Both the position numbers and the translations under genes were made by a program. DNA of 64,000 nt from JBGSMF01 sp964651475 (lineage in GTDB: Bacteria; Chloroflexota; Anaerolineae; Fen-1058). Under the pieces are notes generated by a model. It was not told the origin of the DNA, made no database searches, and was given only the letters and a program-made list of their open reading frames with translations. The stretch covers positions 62,001 through 126,000 of the forward strand of contig CAZYXV010000011.1 of NCBI GenBank assembly GCA_964651475.1, written 5' to 3'. Positions within the stretch are counted from its first letter, which is position 1. Each line of letters opens with the position of its first letter. This document shows, piece by piece, positions 31,982 through 40,917 of the stretch.

Positions 31982-33817
31982 TTACATTCCCAAGCCTTTT
32001 TTAAGGCTGCCGCCTCGGAAGCGCCCGATCACAAAATTGCCAATCAAGACCAGCGTGACCAGAATCAGAATGACGGCATTCGCCATCTGGGTGTCTCCAT
32101 TTTCAGTATAGCGCATGGTCTGGCTGGCCAACACCTGCGTGGAGGGCGTTACCAGAAGGATGATCAAAGATAGCTCCCGCATGGTGGTGATAAATGTCAG
32201 CAGAAAACCAGATATAAATCCGGCGCTGGTGAGCGGAAAGATGATGCGCCTAAAGCGCTGCCAGATGTTGGCGCCCGCTACCTGGCCGGCCTCTTCCAAC
32301 TCTCGACCCACTTGAAGCATAGCTGAAATCCCGCTGCGAGCTGAATAGGGAATGTGTTTGGAGACCGACACCACTACCAGCAGGGCAAAGGTGCCGTACA
32401 GGGGCGGAATAGGCCCAAAAGATTTGGAGAACATTGAAATATAGACTGCGCCAAAGGCAATGCCAGGGATGACGTACGGGATAAAAGCTATCTGCTCGAC
32501 GAGCTTGGCGAGCTGGGTGCCCCGCCCCTTTACGATGGCGTAGCCGAGAATCACACCCAGCAAAGCGGTGAAAAAGGCAGTCCAAAGAGACAGCCTGATC
32601 GAGTTCCAGGCGCCTTTGTAGATCATGGGATTGCGCAATACGCCTGGCGCTCCGTCGGCAATATTCTTGTCGCTCTCGCCGATCCAGTAATGCGTCGTAA
32701 GATTGCTCAGGCTGTAATCGCCTGGTCTTAGCATAAAGGTATCGTAGGCCAAAAGCCCCAGCGGAAGGACAATGACGAGTGTCTGAAAAACAATCACGAT
32801 AACCGTCAGAACGCTTTTCCAGTTGCGCAGCTTGGTCTGGTGCGCCACAAAGCCTCGCCCGCCAATCGTCTCGTAACTCTTTCGCGTCCCAACCGCTTTC
32901 TGGTTAACGTAGATGGTGACCATGGCAAACAAAATTAACATGATGGCCAGCACAAAACCGTCCGCGTAATTTCCAATTCCGATGTTGGAACGAATCATGG
33001 TTGAGACAGTATAGTACTTGACTGGCACACCTAACACATTAGGCCCTCCAAAGGTGCCCATGACTTTGGAAAAGGTCATGATGAAACCTGAAAGCAGAGC
33101 CGGCAAGATGAGGGGGAAGGTGATTTTTCTCAGAATGCGCCAGCGGCTGGCGCCCATCAACTCGCCGGCTTCTTCGAGGTTGGAATCAATAGACATGAGC
33201 GCGGCAGACACGAACAAGAAAAAGAAGGTGTAATAATGCAGCGCGCTGCTGATGATGATGGGCACTGGCCCATAAGCCAGCCAATCGGGAGGGCTGTGTC
33301 CCATCAGGTACTCGAAAACCCCCGGTGAGCCGCCTCCCACCCGGTTTTTAAACATCACGGTCCAGGCCATGGCAATGGTCCAGGAGGGCATGATGTAGGG
33401 AATCGTCGCCAGGTTATTGATGAGATTTCTGGCGGCCATATCAGTGCGAATTACCAACCAGGCCAGAATCGAGCCAATGGCCATCGCAAGCAAGGTGGCT
33501 CCAATTGCAACCGTCAGCGAATGTTGCAGGGGAGCATACATCATTACCTTGCTGATCTGGCTGGCCAACATTCTGACCCAGTGAAAAGTGGTCAACTGGC
33601 CTACCACCGCATCGGGGACGTAAAGGACATCTTTTTCCTGGTAGGTCAGTGTGGTTTCAATCATGCGATAGAGCGGCACGATGATGAGGTAAATCATCAG
33701 CGCCAGCATGATCAATGCCAGAACGACTTGAGCGCTCGTCAGCCAGCGGACGAACCTTCTAAACGCAGCCAGTAGTTGAAGAGAGCGTGATTCCTGCAAG
33801 ACTGTAGGGGTTGCCAT
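31982..33817 (-). CDS. ABC importer permease, two permease domains in one chain (FbpB-like)
   Basis: 611 aa with about 12 transmembrane helices in two homologous halves. EAA-type coupling loops occur in each half: EEAGELMGASRWRILRKITFPL-type sequence near residue 215 (seen as EEAGELMGASRW) and EEAGQVAGANIWQRFRR near 515. The double-length chain is typical for Fe3+/AfuB-type importers and acts as the whole membrane pore. It follows the RpiR gene by 36 bases. Confidence 0.92.
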   Translation of the reverse strand: MATPTVLQESRSLQLLAAFRRFVRWLTSAQVVLALIMLALMIYLIIVPLYRMIETTLTYQEKDVLYVPDAVVGQLTTFHWVRMLASQISKVMMYAPLQHSLTVAIGATLLAMAIGSILAWLVIRTDMAARNLINNLATIPYIMPSWTIAMAWTVMFKNRVGGGSPGVFEYLMGHSPPDWLAYGPVPIIISSALHYYTFFFLFVSAALMSIDSNLEEAGELMGASRWRILRKITFPLILPALLSGFIMTFSKVMGTFGGPNVLGVPVKYYTVSTMIRSNIGIGNYADGFVLAIMLILFAMVTIYVNQKAVGTRKSYETIGGRGFVAHQTKLRNWKSVLTVIVIVFQTLVIVLPLGLLAYDTFMLRPGDYSLSNLTTHYWIGESDKNIADGAPGVLRNPMIYKGAWNSIRLSLWTAFFTALLGVILGYAIVKGRGTQLAKLVEQIAFIPYVIPGIAFGAVYISMFSKSFGPIPPLYGTFALLVVVSVSKHIPYSARSGISAMLQVGRELEEAGQVAGANIWQRFRRIIFPLTSAGFISGFLLTFITTMRELSLIILLVTPSTQVLASQTMRYTENGDTQMANAVILILVTLVLIGNFVIGRFRGGSLKKGLGM

Positions 33818-33853
33818 ATCTGTTCTCCTACGAGTGTAGAATCTTGCGACGAT

Positions 33854-34741
33854 TCATCGGTTCATTGGAATGAAACTATCTGGAACATCCAGGTTAAAAG
33901 CGGCGCGCATGTGTTCGAGCCGGTTGAGCGCGGCCAGGCTCTCGTCTGGCCTTGCCATCGCCACGGCCAAAATGAGCGCGTTCAAAATAGACATGGGCAC
34001 AGTCAGCGAATGAAACGTGGAGACGGGCCCGCGGCGGGCGGCAAGGATCACGTCCACTTTGTCTCGAAGGGCTGGCCCCAAAGTATCTGTCAGGAGAATG
34101 GCGCGGCAGCCGGTGGCGCGAGCGTGATCCAGCACGGCAAGCAGTTCGGGCCTGACAGAGTGAAAGCCGGTTGCCAGAAGCACGTCTCCGGGCTGCAAGA
34201 GCTGCAACTTTTCCAGGAGGTGGCGGCCCGATTCCGTCATGCCAATGGTAAGGATGCCGAGCCGCCTAAATCGCAACTCGGCCAGGTCGGCCAGGATGCC
34301 CGAAGGGCCGCTACCGAAAACAAAAATTCTCTGGCCACTCAGCAAAATATCCACGGCGCGGTCAAAGTCTGCCAGTTCGATGCTGCGCGCTTCGGTGAGG
34401 TACTGCACCTCCATGTCTAGCACCTTGATCAAGACGTGGCCCTGGCTGCCTGCCAGCTCGCTGAGCTTGCGCTGCAAGCGGCTGGCGGGGGTGGCCTGGA
34501 CGCGAAAGAGTTCCTGGAGACTACGGCGCAGTTCGGGGAAACCATCGTAACCGATGGCCTTGGCAAAACGGACAATGGTGGCCTCACTCATACCCAAACG
34601 TTCGGCCAAATCCGCCGCGGACAAAAAAGCGGCCTCGTCGTGGCTCGCCAGCAGATAGGCGGCAATGCTCTGTTGGCTTTTGGTGAGGCGTGGAAGATGG
34701 TCTTCTAACCTTTGCCTGAAATGATTCAATTCCTCTTCCAT
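33854..34741 (-). CDS. RpiR-family transcriptional regulator with SIS domain
   Basis: 295 aa. An N-terminal RpiR helix-turn-helix (RLTKSQQSIAAYLL, DLAERLGMSEATIVRFAKAIG) is followed by a SIS sugar-isomerase sensor domain from about residue 125 (IFVFGSGPSGILADLAELRFRRLG in part). RpiR proteins sense phosphosugars and control their catabolism. The ATG at 34741 has AGGAG just upstream. It is the first gene of the minus-strand array, which supports a phosphorylated ligand for the importer. A LacI-type operator overlaps its leader. Confidence 0.88.
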   Translation of the reverse strand: MEEELNHFRQRLEDHLPRLTKSQQSIAAYLLASHDEAAFLSAADLAERLGMSEATIVRFAKAIGYDGFPELRRSLQELFRVQATPASRLQRKLSELAGSQGHVLIKVLDMEVQYLTEARSIELADFDRAVDILLSGQRIFVFGSGPSGILADLAELRFRRLGILTIGMTESGRHLLEKLQLLQPGDVLLATGFHSVRPELLAVLDHARATGCRAILLTDTLGPALRDKVDVILAARRGPVSTFHSLTVPMSILNALILAVAMARPDESLAALNRLEHMRAAFNLDVPDSFIPMNR

Positions 34742-34748
34742 AAAGCTC

Positions 34749-34781
34749 CTGGAAACGTGTGCATTTTGCAAACGTTAAAAA
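34749..34781 (-). promoter_or_regulatory. Two LacI-type operator-like sites in front of the RpiR/importer array
   Basis: On the minus strand ATGCACACGTTTCCAG (34764-34749) matches 13 of 16 bases of the operator at 38543. A second centre TTGCAAACGTTAAAAA (34766-34781) matches 12 of 16. Centres are 17 bases apart. They sit downstream of the predicted start near 34802 and upstream of the ATG at 34741. Confidence 0.5.
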
Positions 34782-34808
34782 TCATGTGGTACAAGACGCC
34801 TATGAAGG

Positions 34809-34837
34809 ATTGTACATCAAAATATGTTAAATTGCAA
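34809..34837 (-). promoter_or_regulatory. Promoter of the RpiR/importer array
   Basis: On the minus strand -35 TTGCAA (34837-34832), a 17-base spacer and -10 TACAAT (34814-34809). The predicted start is near 34802, leaving a leader of about 60 bases that contains the operator-like sites. Confidence 0.6.
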
Positions 34838-34862
34838 GTGAAATTTCAAAATTGGCAAATTT

Positions 34863-36701
34863 TTAAGGTTGACTATTGGTGGGTGCCACCTCCACAAACT
34901 GCCGCTTATAGAGGTTTTTATACAGCCCACCCAATGCCAATAGCTCTTTGTGGCGTCCCTGTTCTACAATGCGGCCCTCATTTACCACGCAAATAAGATC
35001 GGCGCGGTGGATGGTGCCCAGGCGGTGCGCAATGACGATGGACGTACGCTCGCTCAGCAATCGCTGCAACGCTTCTTGGATGAGCGCCTCTGTCATCGTA
35101 TCTACGCTGGCGGTAGCTTCGTCCAGGATCAAGATGCACGGATCGGCCAGCACGGCGCGAGCAATGCACACGAGCTGCCTTTGCCCAATAGAGAGATTGA
35201 CGCCGCCTTCCAGGATTTCGGTATCGTACTGATCCGGCATGGCCATGATAAAGTCGTGCGCGTTTGCCAGGCGAGCGGCTTGTTCGATGGCGCTTTGGGA
35301 CGCATCGGGGCGGCCAAAGCGAATGTTATCGGCGATGGCGCCGGAAAAGAGAAATGGCTCCTGGGGCACCAGTCCCGTCTGCCGCCGTAACGAGTGTTGC
35401 TTGACCCGGCGCACATCTATGCCATCAATCAACACAGCGCCGTCTGTCACGTCGTACAGGCGGGCGATCAGATTCGCAATAGACGTTTTGCCCGCGCCGG
35501 TCGGGCCTACCAATGCCACCATTTGCCCTGGCTCGATGACGAGGTTTACGTCGTGCAGCACGCGCGCGTCGCCCTGGTACGAAAAAGAGACGTGGCGCAG
35601 TTCCACTCGTCCGGCGATGGGCGGCATCTCGACCGCATCAGATTGATCCGTGACGTCGGGGCGGGTGTCGAGCAAATCCAACACCCGCTCGCCGCCCGCC
35701 ATGGCGGCTTGCATGGTGGTATAAAGCTGGCTCAGTTCTTGGATCGGCTGGAAAAAGCGGGTGACGTAAGCCAGGAATGCCACGATCACACCCAGCGTCA
35801 ATTCACCCCGCGCCGCCGCCAGCCCGCCGAACCATAACACAATGCCCGTTGCCAGCATGCCCAAAAACTCGACGGTGGGCAAAAAGATGAACGAGAGGAA
35901 CATGGCGGCGATGTTGGCGTCCCGATTCAGGCGGTTCACCTGGTCAAAGCGCTCTTGCGAAGCGTCTTCCTGGACAAAAGCTTGAATCACCCGCATGGCC
36001 GAAATGTCTTCGGCCAGGCCGCCCACCACGGCGGCGATGCGGGTGCGCGTCTGGCGAAAGGCCACCTGGGCGCGCCGCGCAAAGAGCCACGTCGCCAGCA
36101 GCATTAACGGCAGCACGCTAAAGGCGAGCAGGGCCAGCCGCAGGCTCATCGAAAGCATCACGGCGACAATGCCGGCCAGCACCACCACGTCGTTCACCAG
36201 CGTAATCAACCCTTGCGAGAGCAGTTCGTTGATCACGGCCACGTCGTTGATGACGCGCGAGATGGTCACGCCGACGATGTGGGTGGTGTGATGCCCCAGC
36301 GACAATTCCTGCAGATGCCGGAATAGTTGCGCGCGCATAGCGGCCAGCACTTGTTGCCCCACCCACGAAAGCAAATATTGCTGGAGCGACGAGGCCAGGT
36401 AAAGGCCGACAAATGTGGCGGCGATCAACAGCGCGATGCGGGTCAGGCCGGCGGCATCGCCCTGGGCGATGTGCTGGTCAATGGCAACTTTGATGAGGTA
36501 GGGCGCCGCCAGGGTCAGCGCAGACGCGATCAGCATCAGCGCAAAAGCGGCGGCCATGCGCCGCCAATGCGGGCGCAAAAAAGCCAGCAGCCGGACGACG
36601 ACGCGCCGGTCGAAAGCGCGCCCCTCTATCTCTTCGCCAAAGCTTTCCATTGCAGAGCGCGGCCCCATGCCAGCGCCGGCCGCACCAATTGAAATACTCA
36701 T
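34863..36701 (-). CDS. ABC exporter subunit (type IV fold, canonical ATP site)
   Basis: 612 aa half-transporter: six transmembrane helices (about residues 45-320) and one nucleotide-binding domain. Walker A is GPTGAGKTS, Walker B LILDEATASVD with the catalytic Glu, and H-loop IAHRL. The signature is LSIGQRQ instead of LSGGQ. It overlaps the next exporter gene as ATGA, so the two probably form a heterodimer. The exported substrate (lipid, peptide or drug) cannot be told. The promoter of the pair is under the LacI-type operator. Confidence 0.9.
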   Translation of the reverse strand: MSISIGAAGAGMGPRSAMESFGEEIEGRAFDRRVVVRLLAFLRPHWRRMAAAFALMLIASALTLAAPYLIKVAIDQHIAQGDAAGLTRIALLIAATFVGLYLASSLQQYLLSWVGQQVLAAMRAQLFRHLQELSLGHHTTHIVGVTISRVINDVAVINELLSQGLITLVNDVVVLAGIVAVMLSMSLRLALLAFSVLPLMLLATWLFARRAQVAFRQTRTRIAAVVGGLAEDISAMRVIQAFVQEDASQERFDQVNRLNRDANIAAMFLSFIFLPTVEFLGMLATGIVLWFGGLAAARGELTLGVIVAFLAYVTRFFQPIQELSQLYTTMQAAMAGGERVLDLLDTRPDVTDQSDAVEMPPIAGRVELRHVSFSYQGDARVLHDVNLVIEPGQMVALVGPTGAGKTSIANLIARLYDVTDGAVLIDGIDVRRVKQHSLRRQTGLVPQEPFLFSGAIADNIRFGRPDASQSAIEQAARLANAHDFIMAMPDQYDTEILEGGVNLSIGQRQLVCIARAVLADPCILILDEATASVDTMTEALIQEALQRLLSERTSIVIAHRLGTIHRADLICVVNEGRIVEQGRHKELLALGGLYKNLYKRQFVEVAPTNSQP

Positions 36702-38509
36702 GACCTGCTCCGACTCTCCTGTGGCCGCAACTGGCGGTGATAAATTTCTGCATACAACCCGGAGGTGCGCAGCAGTTCGTCGTGGGTACCCCGCGCGGCG
36801 ATGCGTCCTCTTTCCAGCACCAGGATCAAATTGGCCAGCCGCAGGGTGCTCAGGCGCTGGGCGATGACAAAAGACGTGCGCCCGCGCATCAAGCGCTCCA
36901 AGGCCATTTGGATCAATTGCTCGGTTTCTGTGTCCACGTTGGATGTTGCGTCGTCCAGGATGAGAAGGCGCGGATCCTTGAGCAGCGCGCGGGCGATGGT
37001 GATGCGCTGGCGTTGCCCGCCAGATAGTGTGATGCCGCGCTCGCCCACCGGCGTGTCGTAGCCGTTCGGCGTCTCAATGATGAAGGAATGTGCCTGGGCG
37101 GCCTGCGCCGCCTCGACGATGTCTGCCTCGCTCGCGCCGGGGCGGCCAAAAGCAATGTTCTCGCGGATGGTGGCGGCAAAAAGCGTCGTATCTTGCAAAA
37201 CAATGCCAATCTGATCCCGCAAAGAATTTAACGTCACGCGGCGAATGTCGTGGCCGTCAATCGTGATGCGTCCGCTCGTGGGATCGTAAAAGCGCGGAAT
37301 CAGGTTGATGATGGTGGATTTGCCGGAACCGGTGGCACCCAGCAAAGCAATAACCTGACCGGGCAGCGCCTCGAACGTAATATCTGTGAGCACGCGGTGG
37401 CGGCGAAAGTAGTCAAAGCAGACGTGATCCATGCGCACGTGGCCGTGCACGGGCGGCAATGGCGCGGCGTCCGGCGCGTCTTGCACTTCCGACTCGACGT
37501 CCAGGATCTCAAAGATGCGCTCGCCCGCCGCAGCCGCCTGTGTGAGCGCTGGAATGATCGTGCCAAATCGCCGCACCGGCTGCACGAGTTGCGCCAGGTA
37601 GGTGGAAAACGCCACCAGTTCCCCAAGCGTCAATTGGCCGCGGAGGACCAGCAAGCCACCGTACCAGATGACGAATACTACGCCAGCGTTGGCAATCAAA
37701 TCAATCAAGGGGGTGTTAAAGGCTTGCAGGCGAGCGGAGCGGGCCGAAAGCTCAAACCAGCGATCATTTTCGCGGTCAAAGCGGGCCGTCTCGGCGTCTT
37801 CTTGGGCAAACGCCTTGACGACGCGCGCGCCGCGCAGATTTTGTTCCAGCCGCGTGGTCAACACGGCCAACTGCTGTTGAATGGCCAGCGAGAGCGGGCG
37901 AAGCTGGCGGCCAAAGTGAAACGCGCGCCATCCAAGCAGCGGCATCGTAGAGAGGGCCAGCAGCGCCAGGCGAGGATTCATCCACCCCAACGTGGCCGCG
38001 GTGCCGAGCAGCAAGACGGCGCCGTCCGCCAGGCGCAAGAAAGCGCGTCCCGTCACAAATCGAATGCGCTCCACGTCTTGCACGGCGCGGGAAAGAAGTT
38101 GTCCCGTCTCGGTGCGGTCGTGATAAGAAAAGGAAAGCTCGGCGAGTTTGCGGTGCAGGGCGTTGCGCAGGTCATACGCTACGCTCTGAGAAGCGGTTTC
38201 TGTCCACTGTCCTTGCACAAAGGTTAATACACTCTTGATGACGGTCAATCCCAGCAGAGCCAACACGGACCATCTCAGCAAGTGGGTCTCCTGCCCGCCA
38301 ATGCCTCGATCCACAATCCAGCGGATGAATTGTGGAATGGCCAGCGCCAACGCGTTAATGCCCAGCAAGGCAAGGTAGGCGCTGGCTGTTTGCTGCCAGT
38401 AGGGCCGCAAATAGCCGAGACAGCGCGCCAGGATGCGCCTGGTATTTGGTTCGCGTTGGGGAAGGGGGGACATGTGATTATCTATGCCCAGCATCTCCCA
38501 ATTTTGCAT
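36698..38509 (-). CDS. ABC exporter subunit (type IV fold, degenerate Walker B Glu)
   Basis: 603 aa partner half-transporter. Walker A is GATGSGKST, the signature TLSGGQRQRITIARA is canonical, and Walker B is LILDDATSNVD, with Asp at the catalytic Glu position and Gln for His in IAQRLSTLR. One weak and one active site are typical for heterodimeric exporters. The ATG at 38509 is 14 bases from the predicted transcript start; ATG 38473 is an alternative. Confidence 0.9.
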   Translation of the reverse strand: MQNWEMLGIDNHMSPLPQREPNTRRILARCLGYLRPYWQQTASAYLALLGINALALAIPQFIRWIVDRGIGGQETHLLRWSVLALLGLTVIKSVLTFVQGQWTETASQSVAYDLRNALHRKLAELSFSYHDRTETGQLLSRAVQDVERIRFVTGRAFLRLADGAVLLLGTAATLGWMNPRLALLALSTMPLLGWRAFHFGRQLRPLSLAIQQQLAVLTTRLEQNLRGARVVKAFAQEDAETARFDRENDRWFELSARSARLQAFNTPLIDLIANAGVVFVIWYGGLLVLRGQLTLGELVAFSTYLAQLVQPVRRFGTIIPALTQAAAAGERIFEILDVESEVQDAPDAAPLPPVHGHVRMDHVCFDYFRRHRVLTDITFEALPGQVIALLGATGSGKSTIINLIPRFYDPTSGRITIDGHDIRRVTLNSLRDQIGIVLQDTTLFAATIRENIAFGRPGASEADIVEAAQAAQAHSFIIETPNGYDTPVGERGITLSGGQRQRITIARALLKDPRLLILDDATSNVDTETEQLIQMALERLMRGRTSFVIAQRLSTLRLANLILVLERGRIAARGTHDELLRTSGLYAEIYHRQLRPQESRSRS

Positions 38510-38529
38510 CTTGACAAAAGTCGCAAGCT

Positions 38530-38558
38530 ATTATATACTGTTTTGCACACGTTTGCAA
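38530..38558 (-). promoter_or_regulatory. Promoter of the ABC exporter pair
   Basis: On the minus strand -35 TTGCAA (38558-38553), a 17-base spacer and -10 TATAAT (38535-38530). The -35 and most of the spacer are covered by the LacI-type operator at 38543-38558, a classic repression layout. Confidence 0.7.
38543..38558. promoter_or_regulatory. LacI-type operator O1
   Basis: TTGCACACGTTTGCAA, a near-perfect palindrome around a central CG as bound by LacI/GalR regulators. It overlaps the -35 box and spacer of the exporter promoter and lies 160 bases upstream of the LacI-family gene. Confidence 0.75.
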
Positions 38559-38584
38559 ATTCTTGAAAATGTAAAAACCAACGA

Positions 38585-38600
38585 TTGCACACGTTTGTAA
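38585..38600. promoter_or_regulatory. LacI-type operator O2
   Basis: TTGCACACGTTTGTAA, 15 of 16 identical to O1; the centres are 42 bases apart, four helical turns, so both sites face the same side of the DNA. The flanks extend the palindrome (GATT...AATC). Confidence 0.75.
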
Positions 38601-38606
38601 TCACTA

Positions 38607-38688
38607 GTGTCAACTTAAGCACGGTGAGCTTGTCGAACCGTGCTTGCGAGGCATCCTTCGACAAGCTCAGGATGCCTAAAGTTGACAC
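38607..38688. repeat. Compound palindromic (REP/MITE-like) element before the lacI start
   Basis: Outer inverted repeats GTGTCAACTT (38607-38616) and AAGTTGACAC (38679-38688) enclose two hairpins: AAGCACGGT/ACCGTGCTT (38617-38645) and AGGCATCCT/AGGATGCCT (38649-38677). The two loops GAGCTTGTCGA and TCGACAAGCTC are perfect complements. It ends 15 bases before the lacI-family ATG. Confidence 0.75.
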
Positions 38689-38702
38689 CAATGGTTTGTA
38701 AT

Positions 38703-39764
38703 ATGACAAAGAGCACCAGAATATCCATCATAGATATTGCGCAAGCCGCCGGCGTCTCCCACTCAACTGTCTCCCGTGCTTTGAGTGATAGCCCCCTTGT
38801 CAAGGCCGCCACGAAAACGCGCATCCAGCAACTGGCTCGCGAGATGGGCTACTCGCCAGACGCCTGGGCGCGTAGCCTGGTTATGGGGCGCACCCAAACT
38901 ATCGGTGTGGTCGTGACTACTATCGCCGATCCGTTCATCGCTGACGTCATCCAGGGCATCGAGAGTACCGCCTACGAACATGGCTATACCATCATCCTCG
39001 CCACTTCCAATTCTGACCCTGCCCGCGAGATGGCGGCGGTGGACATGCTGAAATCCAAGCGCGTGGATGGCGTGATTGTCACTTCTTCGCGTGTTGGCTC
39101 TCTGTACCAGGGCTACCTGGAGCGGATTGGCGTGCCGGTGGTGATCCTCAATAATCACAGTGAGCAGAGTGGCCGCTATACCTTTTCTGTAACAGTAGAT
39201 AACGAGCACGGCGGGCACCTGGCAACACAGCACCTCATCCAACTGGGCCATCGCCGTATTGCTCACATTACAGGCCCGGCGGGGCACAGTTCCAGCGAGG
39301 GGCGGCTGGCCGGCTATCGCCAGGCATTGATGGAAGCCGGCATAACGTTTGACCCGGCCCTGGTCGCGCCAGGCGCAGGGCGCACCGAGGCGGGCGAGCA
39401 TGGGCTGGCGATGTTCGTGGCATTGGCCCAGCCGCCCAGCGCTGTCTTTTGTTACAACGATGTGACCGCCATCGGTGTGCTGCACGCGGCGCAGAAATCC
39501 GGCCTGGTAATTCCGCGCGATTTGGCCGTAGTTGGCTTTGACGACATATCCTTTGCGTCCTTTGTTCATCCGCCATTGACAACGGTGGCGCAACCCAAGT
39601 TTGAAATGGGGCAGCAAGCCATGCAGATGGCGTTAGCCTTGATGGCGGCGCAAGCTCCCGTCTCGGATATCATCGTCAAAGGGCAACTGATTGTGCGCGA
39701 ATCGTCGGGAGCGTCCGGCTCGCATCAAGACAAGAACGTGGTTGATTCCAATCAGACCATTTAA
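38703..39764 (+). CDS. LacI/GalR-family transcriptional repressor
   Basis: 353 aa. The N-terminal helix-turn-helix is SIIDIAQAAGVSHSTVSRAL, with the hinge helix near residues 50-60. A periplasmic-binding-like sensor domain fills the rest (TIGVVVTTIADPF, DGVIVTSSR, IAHITGP, VVGFDDISFASF). It heads the inositol operon, with 16 bases to the next gene, and very likely binds O1, O2 and perhaps the site at 34749. The ATG at 38703 lacks a clear ribosome site because a palindromic element ends just upstream. Confidence 0.88.
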   Translation: MTKSTRISIIDIAQAAGVSHSTVSRALSDSPLVKAATKTRIQQLAREMGYSPDAWARSLVMGRTQTIGVVVTTIADPFIADVIQGIESTAYEHGYTIILATSNSDPAREMAAVDMLKSKRVDGVIVTSSRVGSLYQGYLERIGVPVVILNNHSEQSGRYTFSVTVDNEHGGHLATQHLIQLGHRRIAHITGPAGHSSSEGRLAGYRQALMEAGITFDPALVAPGAGRTEAGEHGLAMFVALAQPPSAVFCYNDVTAIGVLHAAQKSGLVIPRDLAVVGFDDISFASFVHPPLTTVAQPKFEMGQQAMQMALALMAAQAPVSDIIVKGQLIVRESSGASGSHQDKNVVDSNQTI

Positions 39765-39780
39765 AATTGAAGGAGAAAAC

Positions 39781-40824
39781 ATGGACAAGATGAAGGCGCT
39801 CGTATTCAAAGAGGTGGGCAAGCTGGTGCCGGAGGAAATACCCATCCCCCACGTCAAGGACCCGGACGACGTATTGCTCAAAGTAAGAGCCGTCGGCATT
39901 TGCGGCTCGGACGTCAAAATCCTCGAAGGCAAACATCACTTTAAACCCAACACGGTGCTGGGCCACGAGTTTTGCGGCGAGGTCGTCGAAGTGGGTTCGC
40001 ACGTTCATTATGTCAAGTTAGGCGACCGCGTGGCGATTGACAATAATATCCGCTGCGGTTTTTGCTCGTTCTGCCGCATGGGGCTGACCAGCCAGTGCGT
40101 CGAGATCAAAACCAGCGCGTTGGGCGTGATGCGCGACGGCGGCTATGCCGAGTACTGCCTGGTGCCGGAAAAGCAGTGTTATGTGCTGCCGGACGAGATT
40201 GACGATATCTTGGGCACGCAGGTCGAGACCCTGGCGACGGTCGTCAACGGGATGAACACGCTGCTCATGCTGCCCTACGATTACGTGCTGGTGCTTGGCT
40301 TTGGCCCGATTGGTTACCTGTTTGCTCAATTCGCCAAAAATATCGCGGCCAAGGTCGCCGTGACCGAGATTGATCCGTTCCGCATCGGCGTGGCCAGGGA
40401 ATGTGGGCTGACGGTATGGAATCCGAACGAAGACGACATTGAAGCCAAAATTACTGACTTTACCCACGGGCGCAAGGCCGACATTGTTATCGAGGCTACG
40501 GGCAACGCGCTGGAGACGGCGCTCAAGTGCGTGACGCCCGGCGGCAAGGTGCTGCCCTTTGGTATGGATTCCAGCATTCGCGCGACGGTGGTGCCCAACG
40601 AGATTACGCGCTGGGCCACCAAGATTCTGGGGCTGTACCTGGGCCAGAACACGATGGTGCCTTCGATTCGGATTTTCCAGGAAAATCGCCTCAATATGAA
40701 ATCGTTCTTTACCAAGGTCATCTCGCTGGAACAAGGTATTGGCGCGTTTGACGATCTGGGCCTGGATCTGGCCACTTTGACGCATCATCCCAAGCGCGCG
40801 ATGAAAATCGTCATGAAGGTGTAA
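39781..40824 (+). CDS. Zinc-dependent medium-chain dehydrogenase
   Basis: 347 aa. It has catalytic zinc motifs CGSDVK and GHEFCGEVVEVG, the structural zinc Cys set CGFCSFCRMGLTSQC and a Rossmann motif LGFGPIGYLFAQFA. It oxidises or reduces a polyol or sugar acid with NAD(H). In an inositol operon it could act on L-gluconate, altronate or a related acid downstream of iolO, but sequence does not decide. The ATG at 39781 is behind GAAGGAG. Confidence 0.85.
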   Translation: MDKMKALVFKEVGKLVPEEIPIPHVKDPDDVLLKVRAVGICGSDVKILEGKHHFKPNTVLGHEFCGEVVEVGSHVHYVKLGDRVAIDNNIRCGFCSFCRMGLTSQCVEIKTSALGVMRDGGYAEYCLVPEKQCYVLPDEIDDILGTQVETLATVVNGMNTLLMLPYDYVLVLGFGPIGYLFAQFAKNIAAKVAVTEIDPFRIGVARECGLTVWNPNEDDIEAKITDFTHGRKADIVIEATGNALETALKCVTPGGKVLPFGMDSSIRATVVPNEITRWATKILGLYLGQNTMVPSIRIFQENRLNMKSFFTKVISLEQGIGAFDDLGLDLATLTHHPKRAMKIVMKV

Positions 40825-40837
40825 TCTGGGCTTTTTC

Positions 40838-40902
40838 GGACACGGATGAACACCGATGGACACGGATAAAAGAATCCGTGTTCATCCGTGAAACCCGTGT
40901 CC
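40838..40902. repeat. Long imperfect inverted repeat between the dehydrogenase gene and iolG
   Basis: GGACACGGATGAACACCGAT...CACGGAT (40838-40867) pairs with ATCCGTGTTCATCCGTG...CGTGTCC (40874-40902) around a six-base loop. It fills the 93-base gap and resembles dispersed CACGGATGAACACGGAT intergenic repeats. It may separate expression of the two parts of the operon. Confidence 0.7.
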
Positions 40903-40917
40903 CCATCCGAGGTAAAT

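Noticed and set aside
29554..33817. The ABC importer as a plain iron(III) transporter
   Set aside because: The family allows it, but the Tyr-Tyr iron ligands are not visible and the surrounding genes are phosphatases, isomerases and phosphate transport, so I left the substrate open.
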